Of a stretch of DNA of 30,000 bases, positions 9,111 through 17,515 are shown piece by piece; the stretch's first letter is position 1, and every line of letters starts with the position of its first letter. Origin of the DNA: Prorocentrum cordatum (taxonomy: Eukaryota; Sar; Dinophyceae; Prorocentrales; Prorocentraceae); contig CAUYUJ010003596.1 in NCBI GenBank assembly GCA_963575745.1, positions 32,501 to 62,500 on the forward strand, in the 5' to 3' direction. The notes under the pieces were generated by a model, which was not told the origin of the DNA, made no database searches, and was given only the letters and a program-made list of their open reading frames with translations. The position numbers and the translations under genes were made by a program.

Positions 9111-9223
9111 CTCCCGCAAGAGAAAGGAGGCAGGCAAGGGCATTCTGGAAAGTAACCCCAAGGTCGGACTGGTTGCCCAATCAGATTTCGTCGCTGGTTT
9201 CGAAGATGGAAAATGTTCACCGG
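9111..9223 (+). other. End of pol and junction to the 3' LTR
   Basis: An open frame continues through VAGFEDGK up to and into the LTR. Only a weak purine run (GAAGATGGAAAA, 9201-9212) could be a polypurine tract. Confidence 0.5.
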
Positions 9224-9540
9224 TGTTGTTGCAAGTTCAGGGTAAGGACATCTCAGCACTAGCACCAGATGAACAGAGTTAAGCATGTGCGCACAAAGTG
9301 AATGAGGCTACCGCTGACATTTCGGCTCTGTTCTCAAAGCTGGCTCTTGAGCCGAGGGTATATCGTCCTTTCCTTTGCAGAAAGCAAGCGCGGCAGGCGC
9401 CACCTCAGACTCAGGCGCGGGAGGCGCCTCCCCTCATGTTTGGACGGATTGCACTTACAGATCATCGTGTGCAGTCGCAGGCTGGAATAAAGAAGGAACC
9501 TCACCGTATCAGCAACATCCTCGACAGCATTCGTAATACA
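9224..9540 (+). repeat. 3' LTR (317 bp)
   Basis: Begins TGTTGTTGCAAG and ends TAATACA, that is TG...CA as in most LTRs. Matches the split 5' LTR over its whole length with substantial divergence. An AATAAAG sequence at about 9486-9492 lies in the later part. The next 41 bases are unassigned, and then the right inner arm of the inverted-repeat structure begins. Confidence 0.8.
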
Positions 9541-9581
9541 ATTATGTCGCCCCCCCGAACCCGCAAACTGTTGAAATCTTG

Positions 9582-9730
9582 TTCACTACCTAGGCTCTGC
9601 CCAGAAGGGTTCTTACCCTGTATGCTTAAAGGGCCGGGCAGTGCTCCCCACCCTGGGCGGTTCCCCCAGGATCCGCCCCGCGGTTCCCCCAGGTACGTCC
9701 CCTTAGCTTGGCGTTGCTTATCTCATCTTA
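9582..9730 (-). repeat. Inner right arm, inverse match of 7410-7556
   Basis: Reverse complement shares long blocks with the left inner arm: GATGAGATAAGCAACGC, AAGCTAAGGGGACGTA, GGGGGAACCGCGGGGCGGAT, CGGCCCTTTAAG and GAACCCTTCT, ending in GCAGAGCCTAGGTAG. A middle portion (about 9628-9660) has diverged. Confidence 0.85.
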
Positions 9731-10420
9731 GCTTAGCTTAGCTTAGCTTAGCTTCACTTTAGCTTCGCTTAGCTGTAGCTTAGCTTAGCTTAGCTTAGTG
9801 TAGCTTAGATCATCTTAGCTTAGCTTAGCTTAGTTTTAGCTTAGCGTTAGCTTAGCTTTAGCTTGGCTTTAGCTTAGCTTAGCTTAGCTTAGATTTAGCT
9901 TAGCTGTAGCTTAGATGTAGCGTAGATTTAGCTTAGCTGTAGTTTAGCTTTAGCGTAGATTTAGCGTAGCTTTAGCTTAGCTTTAGCTTAGCTTTAGCTT
10001 AGCTTTAGCTTAGCTTTACCTTAGATTTAGCTTAGCTTTAGCTTAGCTGCAGTTTAGATGTGCCTTAGTTGTACCTTAGCTTTAGCTTAGCTTTAGCCTA
10101 GCGTTAGCTTAGATTTAGCTTAGCTTTAGCTTAGCACTAGCTTAGCTGTAGCTTAGCTTTAGCTTAGATGTAGCTTAGCTTTCGTCTAGCTTTAGCTTAG
10201 CTTTACCTTAGATTTAGCTTAGTTTTAGCTTAGCTGTGGCTTAGCCTTAGCTTACCTGTAGCTTAGCTTTAGCTTACCTGTAGATTAGATTTAGCTTTAG
10301 TTTAGATGTAGCTTACCTGTAGTTTAGTTTTAGCTTAGCTGTAGCTTAGATTTAGCTTAGCTTTAGCTTAGCTTTAGCTTAGCTTCAGCTTAGCTTTAGC
10401 TTAGCTTTAGTTTAGCTTTA
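9731..10420 (-). repeat. TTAGCTTTAGC (11-bp) satellite, right arm
   Basis: About 690 bases of TTAGCTTTAGC and related five- and six-base GCTTA/GCTTTA units. It is the inverse counterpart of the GCTAA part of the left arm, but longer and with a different higher-order unit (11 against 5), so the arms have expanded independently. Confidence 0.85.
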
Positions 10421-10428
10421 CTGTTACT

Positions 10429-10484
10429 ACTAATGCTGCTTTCCTAGGGGCTCCAACTCCTAGGTAGGGTCGCACTGGGATAAT
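10429..10484 (-). repeat. Right terminal inverted repeat (56 bp)
   Basis: Starts ACTAATGCTGC and ends GCACTGGGATAAT. It is the inverse complement of 6933-6988 with two mismatches, which is much better conservation than the LTR pair of the retrotransposon inside. Confidence 0.85.
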
Positions 10485-10716
10485 TTCTGTTCAAAGCTTA
10501 AAACAAGTATGAGAAAAATGCGAAATCGCGGAGCGGGTGAAATATGAGAGTGCGTTTGCCCAGAGTTGGAAGTTTGAAAGGTCTGCCCAGATCTGGAGGT
10601 TTGTAAAGATGGGAAAACTGTGGGAAGTTTGAAAGCAAGTCGCCAGAATTGAAATTAGCCTGGCGAAGAACCAAACCATATACAGTTGTGACTACCGTCG
10701 TTGTATGCATCGCAAT
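10485..10716. repeat. AT-rich sequence with GCCCAGATCTG-GTTTG motifs
   Basis: Contains GCCCAGAGTTGGAAGTTTG and GCCCAGATCTGGAGGTTTG. The same motif appears three more times in 11660-11840 on the far side of the 89-bp array, in the same orientation. No gene is seen. Confidence 0.6.
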
Positions 10717-11490
10717 CGGAGGAGCTCCCCATAAGGCCACGAAACGTCTGAGGAGCGTGCCAAAAATTATCTGGTGTGCGCATGCGGGCGGTGGCACTGG
10801 GGGCGTCGGTGGAGCGCCCTATGGGGCCGCGAAACGAGTGATGGCTGTGCCGAAATGGGTGCGGTGGGCGCATGCGAACGCAGCCACTGGCGCCTTCGGT
10901 GGAGCTCCCTATGGGACCACGAAACGCGTGAGGGGTGTGCCATATGTGCGTGGGTCACGCATGCGGGCGGTGGCATTGGGGCCTTCGGTGGAGCTCCCTA
11001 TGGGGCCACGCAACGTGTGAGGGGTTTGACGAAATGCGTGTGGGTGACGCATGCGGGCGGTGGCACTGGCGCATGCGGTGGAGCTCCTTATTGGGGCCGC
11101 GAAACGTGCGAGGGGTGTGCCGAAATGGGGCGGTGGCACTGAGGCCTTCGGAGGGGCTCCCTATGGGGCCACGAAACGTGTCAGGGGTGTGCCGAAACGC
11201 ATGTGGGTGACGCATACGGACGGTGGTACCGTGGCCTTCGGTGGAGCTCCCTATGGGGCCACGAAACGTGTGAGGGGTGTGCCGAAATGCGCGTGGGTGA
11301 TGCATGCGGGCGGTGGCACTGGGGGGTGGAGCTACGCGGGCGGTGGCACTGAGGCCTTCGGAGGGGCTCCCTATGGGGCCACGAAACGTGTGAGGGGTGT
11401 GCCGAAATGCGTGTGGGGGACGCATGCGGGCGGTGGCACTGTGGCCTTCGGTGGAGCTCACTATGGGGCCACGCAACGCTGTACTGGGTG
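10717..11490 (+). repeat. About 89-bp minisatellite, nine units
   Basis: Each unit carries GGTGGAGCTCCCTATGGGGC, then ACGAAACGTGTGAGGGGTG, then TGCCGAAATG and GCATGCGGGCGGTGGCACTG. Units begin near 10717, 10809, 10898, 10986, 11075, 11150, 11240, 11358 and 11451, with one shortened and one lengthened unit. Because the period is not a multiple of three, the open frames on both strands (FGGAPYGATKRVRGVP on plus) drift between frames. I regard them as repeat artefacts. Confidence 0.9.
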
Positions 11491-11589
11491 GGTGAAACGC
11501 AGGGAAGAGGAAGGATGGGGAGGGAGGAGGAAGGAGGAGGAACGCGGGGACCGTCTCTTCAAAACGAGGACCCAACACCACAGGATGGT

Positions 11590-12000
11590 TGGGAAAAAAG
11601 TCCTCTGATCTGAAAGTTGTACAAATGTTTTGGAAAAACTGAACAAGTATATAAAACGTTTCGAAAATTTGCCCAGATTTGAAAGTTTGACACATCTGAG
11701 AGAAGAGAAGAATTATAAACAACACACAAAAAAACGTCTGGAAGGAAAAAAATGAAGAACGTTCAAGGTGTGGACAAAGTTCGCCCAGATCTGAAAGTTG
11801 GGATGACTCCAAAAAAAATCGCCCAGATCTGGAGATCTGAAAGAGCGTGTTCTACCGCTGCTGGCGGAAAACCAGGGGTGGTCACCGAGGGTTCCCATCC
11901 CGCCCCCCCCCCCCCCTCGAAAACCGGCGGGGGTCCCGTTCGAACCCCCCCCCACCCTCCCAGTCCATCATGAAAAGGGGGGAGGGTCACTACCGGCTCG
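11590..12000 (-). repeat. AT-rich and C-tract dispersed repeat, minus-strand copy (tail)
   Basis: On the minus strand this reads a G/C-tract with TTCGAAC, a GGTTTTC block, then ACACGCTCTTTCAGATCT and AT-rich TTTGAAA-type sequence. The same order occurs on the plus strand at about 19560-19990 (CACGCTCTCTCGGAGATCT near 19750). It includes three GCCCAGATCTG motifs. No gene. Confidence 0.6.
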
Positions 12001-12045
12001 AACCCCCCCCCTCGCCGCCGGCGAACGATTCCCGCACCTCGAGAC

Positions 12046-13060
12046 AGATGGACAGTGGCGGGGATACTGGGACAGTAGTGGGGACGGTGGTGGTGGGGAC
12101 AGTGGTGTGGGGACAATGAGACAGTGGTGCGGACAGTGGTGGGGACGGTGGTGGTGGGGACAGTGGTGAGGGGACAGCGGGACAGTGGTGGGGACAGTGG
12201 GACAATGCGGGCGACGGTAGTGGTGGGGACAGTGGTGAAGGCGGTGGTGAGGACGGTGGTGGGACAGTAGTACGGTGGGGAGAGTGGTGGAGACAGTGGG
12301 GACAGTGGGACAGTGGTGGGGACAGTGGGGACAGTGGGACAGCACAGTGGGACTTCGCAGTGGGACAGCGGCGGGGACAGTGGGGACACTGGGACGGTGG
12401 TGGAAACAGTGGGGACAATGGGACAGTGGTGGGGACCGTGGGGAAAGTGGGGAGAGCGGGACCGTGGTGGGACAAAGGTGGCGAGAGTGGGGACAGTGAG
12501 ACACTGGTGGGGGCACTGGTGGGGACAGCGGGAACAATGGTGGGAACAGTGTGGGGACAGTGGGTCAGTGGTGGGGACTGTGGGACAGTGGTGGGGACGG
12601 TGGTGGTAGGGACAGTGGTGGGGGACAGTGGGAATGTAGCGGGGACAGTGGGACAGTGGTGGGGACAGTGGTGGTGGGGACAGTGGTGGTGGGGACAGTG
12701 GTGAGGGCGGTGGCGATGACGGTGGTGGGACAGTGGGACAGAGGTACAGTGGGAACAGTGGTGGGGACAGTGGGGACACTGGTGGGAACAGTGGGACAGC
12801 TCAGTGCGTGGTGGGAACACTGGTGGGAACAGTGGTGGGGACAGTGGGGACAGTGCGACAGTGGTGGGGGCACTGATGAGGACAGTGGGGACGGTGGTGG
12901 GAGCAGTGGAGACACTGGTGGTGGGGATAGGGGGCCGCATGCGAACCCTACCTACCCCTCCCCCTCAGAAATCGTGGGGGGTAGAGGTAGGGTTCGCATG
13001 CGGCCCCCTAGGGGACAGTGGTGCTGGGGACAGCAGTGGGGGATGTGGTGCGGACGGTGG
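12046..13060 (+). repeat. GGGGACAGTGGT minisatellite, about 1 kb
   Basis: Roughly eighty degenerate units of GGGGACAGTGGT / GGGACAGTG / GGGGACGGTGGT run head to tail. Long open frames occur on both strands (G-T-V-V-G-T-V on plus; H-C-P-H-H-C-P on minus) because nine- and twelve-base units preserve frame. I do not call genes. Confidence 0.9.
12928..13010. mobile_element. 83-bp perfect hairpin inside the GGGGACAGTGGT array
   Basis: Bases 12928-12953 are the exact inverse complement of 12985-13010 (26-base arms, no mismatch: TAGGGGGCCGCATGCG...), with a 31-base loop. The array continues on both sides. A perfect stem inside a degenerate array implies recent arrival or conversion. It is best read as a very small terminal-inverted-repeat insertion. 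Confidence 0.75.
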
Positions 13061-13099
13061 TTGAGACCCGGGAGTCGTTTGCCCGCGGTGAGTGGGGGG

Positions 13100-13300
13100 T
13101 GGGGGGGGGGTTCGAACCGGTAGTGACCCCCCCCGGATTTCAAAGGGGGGGGTTCGAACAGCACCAGACTGGATGAGGGTGAGGCGCTCTAGGCCTTCAA
13201 CGGGTTTGAAATGGAACCGCTCTCTTCCCGTCTCCCGTCCTTCCTCTGTTCGTTCCTTTTTCTTCCTCCTCCACCTCCCTCCTCTCGTCATTGCCATTGT
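13100..13300 (-). repeat. Dispersed repeat, minus-strand copy (head)
   Basis: Its reverse complement matches about 19380-19620: a purine-rich lead, GAGAGCG, a variable stretch, GGCCTAGAGCGCC, CACCCTCATCCAGTCTGG, GTTCGAAC, then C-tracts with CCGGTTCGAACC. With 11590-12000 it makes one minus-oriented element, interrupted by the minisatellite. Confidence 0.7.
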
Positions 13301-13385
13301 TCTTAAGAGGGCCCGCATCCGTGGCATCTTAAGAGAGCACAGAAGCAGAGAAGCAGAAATCCTGCTCCAGAACAGAGACGCAGAA

Positions 13386-13458
13386 TATATATATATATAT
13401 ATATATATAATAATATAAATAATAATATAAAAAAATAATAATAAAAAAAAATATTTTT

Positions 13459-13522
<64 letters not shown>
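13386..13522. repeat. AT microsatellite and 56-base A-tract
   Basis: (TA)n at 13386-13409, AATAAT and A/T runs to 13466, then an uninterrupted A-run at 13467-13522. It could be the A-tail of a retroposed sequence, but no source sequence or target duplication is recognised upstream. Confidence 0.85.
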
Positions 13523-13524
<2 letters not shown>

Positions 13525-13608
13525 AGAATCCTTGCGTAGCATGTTTTTTTGTTTTGTATTGATGTTTGTTGTCTGTTTTGTTTTGTTTTGGGGGGAGTCG
13601 CGGGAAAA

Positions 13609-14050
13609 GGAACTTGCAAAGGTTCACTGTCCCACTTGCGTCTGAACTGAAAAGGGAACTTGAAAAGGTTCACTCTTCCGGCGTGGGAAATGGAACTTGA
13701 AAAGGTTCACTTTCCCTCCTGTATTCGGTCTGGAGGTGGAACTTGAAAAGGTTCACTCCTCAGGCGTGGGAAATGGAGCTTTACAAGGTTCACTTTCCCC
13801 CTGCATTCGGTCTGGACAGGGAACTTGAAAACGTTCACTCTCCAGGCGTGGGAAGGAAAACTTGAAAAGTTTCACTTTCCCGCTTGCGTCTGAACTGGAG
13901 AGGGAACTTGAAAAGGTTCACTCCTCAGGCGCGGGATATGGAGCTTGAAAAATTCACTTTCCCCCCTGTACTCGGTCTGGAGAGGGAACTCGAAAAAGGT
14001 TCACTCTCCAGGCGTGGGACGGAGAACTTGAAAAGGTTTAGTTTCCCTTC
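13609..14050 (+). repeat. GGAACTTGAAAAGGTTCACT minisatellite with 46+38-bp alternation
   Basis: Eleven copies of a core like AACTTGAAAAGGTTCACT occur. Successive spacings alternate near 46 and near 38 bases because the linker alternates between two types (TCCAGGCGTGGGAAA and TTCCCCCCTGTATTCGGTCTGG). The true unit is therefore an 84-base pair of subunits. The AACTT...AAGGTT core is partly self-complementary. Confidence 0.9.
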
Positions 14051-14150
14051 GTGTCCCCTGCTATCTTCCCTCGTGTTCCCTGCTGTCCCCTTTGTGTCCC
14101 CCTCGTGTCCCCTGCGATCCCCTCGTGTGCCCTGCAGCCCCTCGTGTTCA
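14051..14150 (+). repeat. About 22-bp CTCGTGTCCCCTGC repeat
   Basis: Five to six units of the form CTCGTGTCCCCTGCnnTCCC follow directly after the previous array. Confidence 0.8.
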
Positions 14151-14164
14151 GGTGTGTTAATATG

Positions 14165-14430
14165 ACGACAACGTTGATGTTTATGCCGATGGTGGTGCGT
14201 ATGATGATGCCGACGTCGCCGACGACGGCGATGATCATGATCAGGCTGCTGATGAGCATGAAGATGCTGATGGTGGGAGGAAGAGAAGGAGGAGGAGAAG
14301 GAGGAGAAGAATGAGGAGGAGGAGGAAACATGAGAAGGATGACAAGAGGTGGGCGACGATGAGGTTGGGAAATAGAGAAGGATGAACATGAGGAGGAGGA
14401 GGAGGAGGAGGAGCGCCTCAAGGGAGGCAT
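14165..14430 (+). repeat. Degenerate GATGATG then GGAGGA repeats
   Basis: Imperfect ATGATG/GATGAC triplets (14165-14275) change to purine-rich GAAGGAGGA (14276-14420). The minus-strand histidine/serine frame is a repeat artefact. The sequence ends immediately before the coding-like region of the NTPase gene. Confidence 0.75.
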
Positions 14431-14543
14431 TGGTATCCGTACCACCAAGGCGCCTCGGAGTTGCATATTGCGGTGGAGAGTTATCCAGCTGCCTGGGACA
14501 AGCCCCGACTCCAAGCATCTCAGTCGACAGCTGTCGACTTCCA

Positions 14544-17093
14544 ATGCTTCCGAAAACGCCAGAAACTGGCATTCGAATGACTTGCTTCGGAGCGCTTCGG
14601 GGCTCCGTAGTGCCCGATCGGCCCAAGTTGTTTGGTCGTACGCGCCTTTCGCATCGACCCTTCTCCCTTGCGGCTGCCAAGGCGAGGGAGAACGCGATCC
14701 CCCCCAAGACCATCCGCGAGACTCTCGGGAGCGCCGTTGAGGACGAGAGCATCACTTTAGACGAGGCCCTCGCGAACGCCGACGGCATGAAGCCCCACTT
14801 CCACGCTGGCCCCCCACACGGCCACGTAGGACAAGAGGGGCTGTCGAAGATCGCGGATCTTCCTGCTGCGCCCATGAACGTCCACGCAGGCACGAAGATA
14901 TCTTACTTCGGGGACCTGCTGATGAACCAGGCTTACGAGGATATCCAGGGCTCTGACGGGAAAGCGGTCGGTGTCCTCATTGACTGGAAGGACCCCCAAG
15001 TGCAACCGTGCCGTTTGGACGCGGTCAAGGACCTTGCCACGAAGTCCAATTTCAGTGGCCTCCCCCCACCGCTCAAGAGCCAACCTGGTGGGCCGTACGC
15101 CATGCAGATTTTCGTCGCGGGCGCTGGCGAGGGCAGAGTGCGCATTTTCAAGGACGTTGACCTGAAGGGTCAGTGCCTGAAGATGGCCAACTGCGTGCCA
15201 ATGTGTTGTGGCACAGGCGTCGTGTATCAGTATGAGAACCAGCGGAGGGCTGGCCGCAATGCGATCTGTTATCTCCAGGCGAAGCTCGGCGGCCTACAGA
15301 TTCGCTTTTCCACGCTGACCGCCGCGGCGAAGCCTGGCAAGCGTTCGACCGAGTGGGATAAGAAGCAGGAGAGGCACCGCTACACCGAGTAGAAAGGCCC
15401 GAAGAGCAGCAAAAGCAATCAGTTCATGGAGTTCGCGGACAGGGACATCAGGGCAGAGGAACACGGCGCCATCTGGTTCGAGCCATTGCCAACCTGGCCC
15501 CCATCTTCGACCGCGCGGGCCTTCTCGGCCGCCGAGCGATTCCGGTTAGCTAACCAGCGCCGTTCTCCCCCCCGCCCCACAGGAGACCAACGACCCTCAG
15601 TCGAAAATCTACGGTTGGGAAGAGTCCCGCGTGGCCCAGGCGCTGCGGAACCATGCGAGCGGGCGCATCAACGCCATGCGCCTCTCTGTCTGGGCGCTCA
15701 TGCGGAGGGGCTTCGAGCCGCGGTTCATCAACGAGGTGCCCGCGAAGATCCTACCAACTCTTGAACGCAACAGCGTGCTCTGGGTCGGCAAGACCAGAGT
15801 AGGGAAGTCGACGGCGTCGAAGACACTTGCGCTCTTGATGCCCATGCTCGAGATCGATGTCCCCGAGGGCGATGCCGGGGAGGGCGCGCCCGAGCCTTCA
15901 GTTGTCACCGCCAAGCATTTTGATGTCTTCAGGGGCGAGCCCGCGGAGAGGGTGCCACCCGCGGTGTTCGACGACGGGGACTTGCACAAGCAGGACGCAT
16001 CCGCGTCGAAGACCTTCCCCAACCCATGCGAGGAGGATTCCACACTGCGGGCGAGGTCGGGGCCCAGCACGTTCGCCCCAGCGACTTCCCGCCAGGCCGC
16101 GAACAACAGTTACGACAATTCCTTGGAGAAGCGGTTGGTGAGAGAATGGCACAAAAAGAAACCAATGGAGATCACGACCCAGCAGCTCACGGATCTCATC
16201 GCGCCCCCCCTGAAGCAGATGACGGAGGAAGAAGACATGAAGGCCCTGCTGGCGAGGACCCACGTTGTCGCGACCACGGACACGTTGTGCACTTCCGCTT
16301 GGCATCCGGTGAGTTTCCGGAGGGCGGCGCCGTGCCCTTCTACCTATACAGCAAAGCCTGGCCTCTTCAATTACTCGCCAGAGGCGCGCGCGTGCTTCGG
16401 CAAGTACAAGGACGGCCCGACCTCTCCGAACAACTATCCGTCCGATTTCAAGGAGAAGGCGGAGTGGTCCCGGAATTTCGCGAAGCGCCTGATGCGCGGC
16501 GAACAAATGCCCACTGCGTCGACCACCCGCGGGACCTCGCTCTTCGGGGAGCCCGTGCACAGGGTTCAGCCTGAGATCGCGGCCCCGCCAGCGGGCGTGC
16601 CCGCGGCCCCCATGGCGGCCCCAGCCGCGCCAGACGAGGGGCCCCCAGCCAAGCGGGCGAAGCCTGGTGCCCAGGAGGGGCGCGCGGCGTCCCCCGACCC
16701 TTTCGCGGGCGGCATCAGGTGCGACCACCTCGGGAGCGACCGCGGCGACTCCGAGGGCGAGGAGGAGCAGCCGCTCGGGACCCCCGCGCAGGAGGTCGAG
16801 CGGCTCCGGGGGCCCCACCAGGCAGGCGCCATCACGTTCAGGGAGTTCAACGCATTGCAGAGGAGCGTGATCAGCGATGGGCTCAACGCCTCGCAGAATG
16901 TCGTCCCCGCCAAGAAGGGGGGGCGCAGCGCCAAGCGGGAGCAGGCGCCTCGCGCGCCGATCAAGCTGGACCCGACCGAGGGCTGCCAAGCGGGAGGTGT
17001 TCGAGGCGAAGCCCGTGGACAAGGAGGCGATCCAGGAGATCCCCCCAGGCTCGGGGGGCGCACAAGTCGGGCGGCGCAGGCGAGGCGCCATAG
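14544..17093 (+). pseudogene. P-loop NTPase-like multidomain gene, damaged
   Basis: The N-terminal part (to TAG 15390-15392) reads as a mixed-composition protein; the start is uncertain and ATG 14544 is only a candidate. Past the stop the frame continues as KGPKSSKSNQFMEFADRDIR, then needs a one-base shift near 15482 to give AIANLAPIFDRAG. A pyrimidine-rich tract and CACAG (AG 15581-15582) precede an in-frame ETNDPQSKIYGWEESR, so an intron is probable; its donor is not identified. Walker A GKTRVGKS is at 15787-15810 and a Walker B-like AVFDDGDL has its two aspartates at 15970-15975. RQAANN at 16093-16107 may correspond to a later helicase motif. The tail is basic/proline-rich and needs a frame change near 16980 to end at TAG 17091-17093. 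I suspect a superfamily 3-like replication protein of a selfish element, unproven. Confidence 0.6.
15787..15810 (+). other. Walker A (P-loop) motif
   Basis: Encodes GKTRVGKS, a fit to GxxxxGK[ST], preceded by the hydrophobic VLWV and followed by TASKTLALLM. Together with the paired aspartates 55 residues later it supports nucleotide binding. Confidence 0.8.
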
Positions 17094-17191
17094 GAATCGC
17101 CCGTTTGTTGTCCAGCGGGTGCTTGAGATGCGCGCCGTTCGGTCACGGGCGCGGCTGCCCCTCCTGGCAACGCGCAGCGAACGGGCGATTC
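17094..17191. repeat. 98-bp inverted-repeat segment after the NTPase stop codon
   Basis: GAATCGCCCGTTTG at 17094-17107 pairs with CGAACGGGCGATTC at 17178-17191 with one mismatch. It starts at the base after the TAG stop. It could be a 3'-end hairpin or a small insertion. The arms are only 14 bases, so chance cannot be excluded in GC-rich DNA. Confidence 0.45.
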
Positions 17192-17515
17192 TTTCGCGCG
17201 CCCTCATTCCGCCGCCTTGCTGTTGAGCCCCCAACAGGCGTCGCGACGATCGACTCGGACGCGGGCTGGGCGCGGCCGCAGCAGCGGGGGGCCAGGCGTA
17301 GCACATGACTCTAGCTGCGGTTGGTAGCCAAATTCGCTCGGGGAGACATGCGGCTGTTGGGGCGCACCCAGATCGCTGGGGGGTGCACGCAACATGTGTC
17401 AGCCTTTATACGGATACTGCGCCCTTGGCAATGATAGATATCGCACGCGGTGACACCGTTGCGTCCTTGCCTCTGCGTCAGAACGGCCACGCTGTTATTC
17501 CACTAATCGCCTCTC
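17192..17515. other. Intergenic stretch between NTPase and transposase relics
   Basis: A plus-strand open frame crosses it, but the composition shows no domain. No promoter or terminal repeat can be identified with confidence. Confidence 0.4.

Larger units (their letters stand above)
3675..9540 (+). mobile_element. Decayed Ty1/copia-type LTR retrotransposon with nested insertions
   Basis: Two direct repeats that start TGTTGTTGCAAGTTCAG (3675 and 9224) bound a region holding, in order, a PBS-like site, gag remnants, a CCHC zinc knuckle, a DSGA aspartic protease, an RT segment with VDD, and RNase H. That is the order expected of a plus-strand copia element except that the integrase and the N-terminal half of RT are missing. 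The left arm of an inverted-repeat structure (6933-7556) occupies that position. The 5' LTR is split by a CCAAGAGGCCC element. Several stops and frame changes show that it is dead. No matching target duplication is seen outside the LTRs. Confidence 0.85.
6933..10484. mobile_element. 3.55-kb foldback-like element with satellite arms
   Basis: The outermost 56 bases (6933-6988) match the inverse complement of 10429-10484 with only two mismatches. Moving inward, each side carries a tandem array: GCTATG/GCTAAG five-base units on the left, and TTAGCTTTAGC eleven-base units on the right, the same GCTTA/TAAGC core in inverse orientation. Then comes a second inverted block (7410-7556 against 9582-9730). 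Long inverted repeats made of short tandem units are the hallmark of Foldback-type DNA elements. The 2-kb centre is not a transposase but the RT/RNase H/3' LTR end of the copia element. No clear target duplication is visible (flanks CTAAAAAT and TTCTGTTC). Confidence 0.8.
11995..13120. mobile_element. Inverted-repeat-bounded minisatellite element
   Basis: The flanks of the GGGGACAGTGGT array are inverse copies of each other. About 11990-12045 contains, inward, GGCTCGAACCCCCCCCCTCG, then CGGCGAACGATTCCCGCACC, then TCGAGACAG; about 13060-13118 contains the inverse TTGAGACCCGGGAGTCG, TTTGCCCGCGGTGAG, then a G-tract with TTCGAACC. The structure (inverted ends, tandem core, no gene) echoes the 6933-10484 element. 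Confidence 0.55.

Noticed and set aside
9731-10420. Regularly repeated units that could suggest a CRISPR array or a telomere
   Set aside because: No spacer/repeat alternation with unique spacers, and the unit is not a TTTAGGG-type telomere repeat; it is a satellite within an inverted-repeat arm.
10955-11812. 285-codon minus-strand frame and 185-codon plus-strand frame over the 89-bp array
   Set aside because: Both are translations of a tandem repeat whose period is not a multiple of three; the peptide repeats drift between frames and nothing else supports a gene.
11763-12940. Long His/Pro/Cys-rich minus-strand frames over the GGGGACAGTGGT array
   Set aside because: Nine- and twelve-base units keep frames open on both strands; no domain is present outside the repeat.
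13467-13522. A-tract as the tail of a retroposed cDNA
   Set aside because: The sequence before it is an AT microsatellite and the dispersed repeat in opposite orientation; no processed gene or target duplication was recognised.
13309-13523. Poly-Phe minus-strand frames over the A-tract
   Set aside because: Translation of the A/T tract; no protein evidence.
14789-14830. His-rich PHFHAGPPHGH as a possible HUH endonuclease motif upstream of the NTPase
   Set aside because: The hydrophobic context and a following YxxK tyrosine motif at the expected distance are not seen, so a Rep endonuclease domain is not supported.
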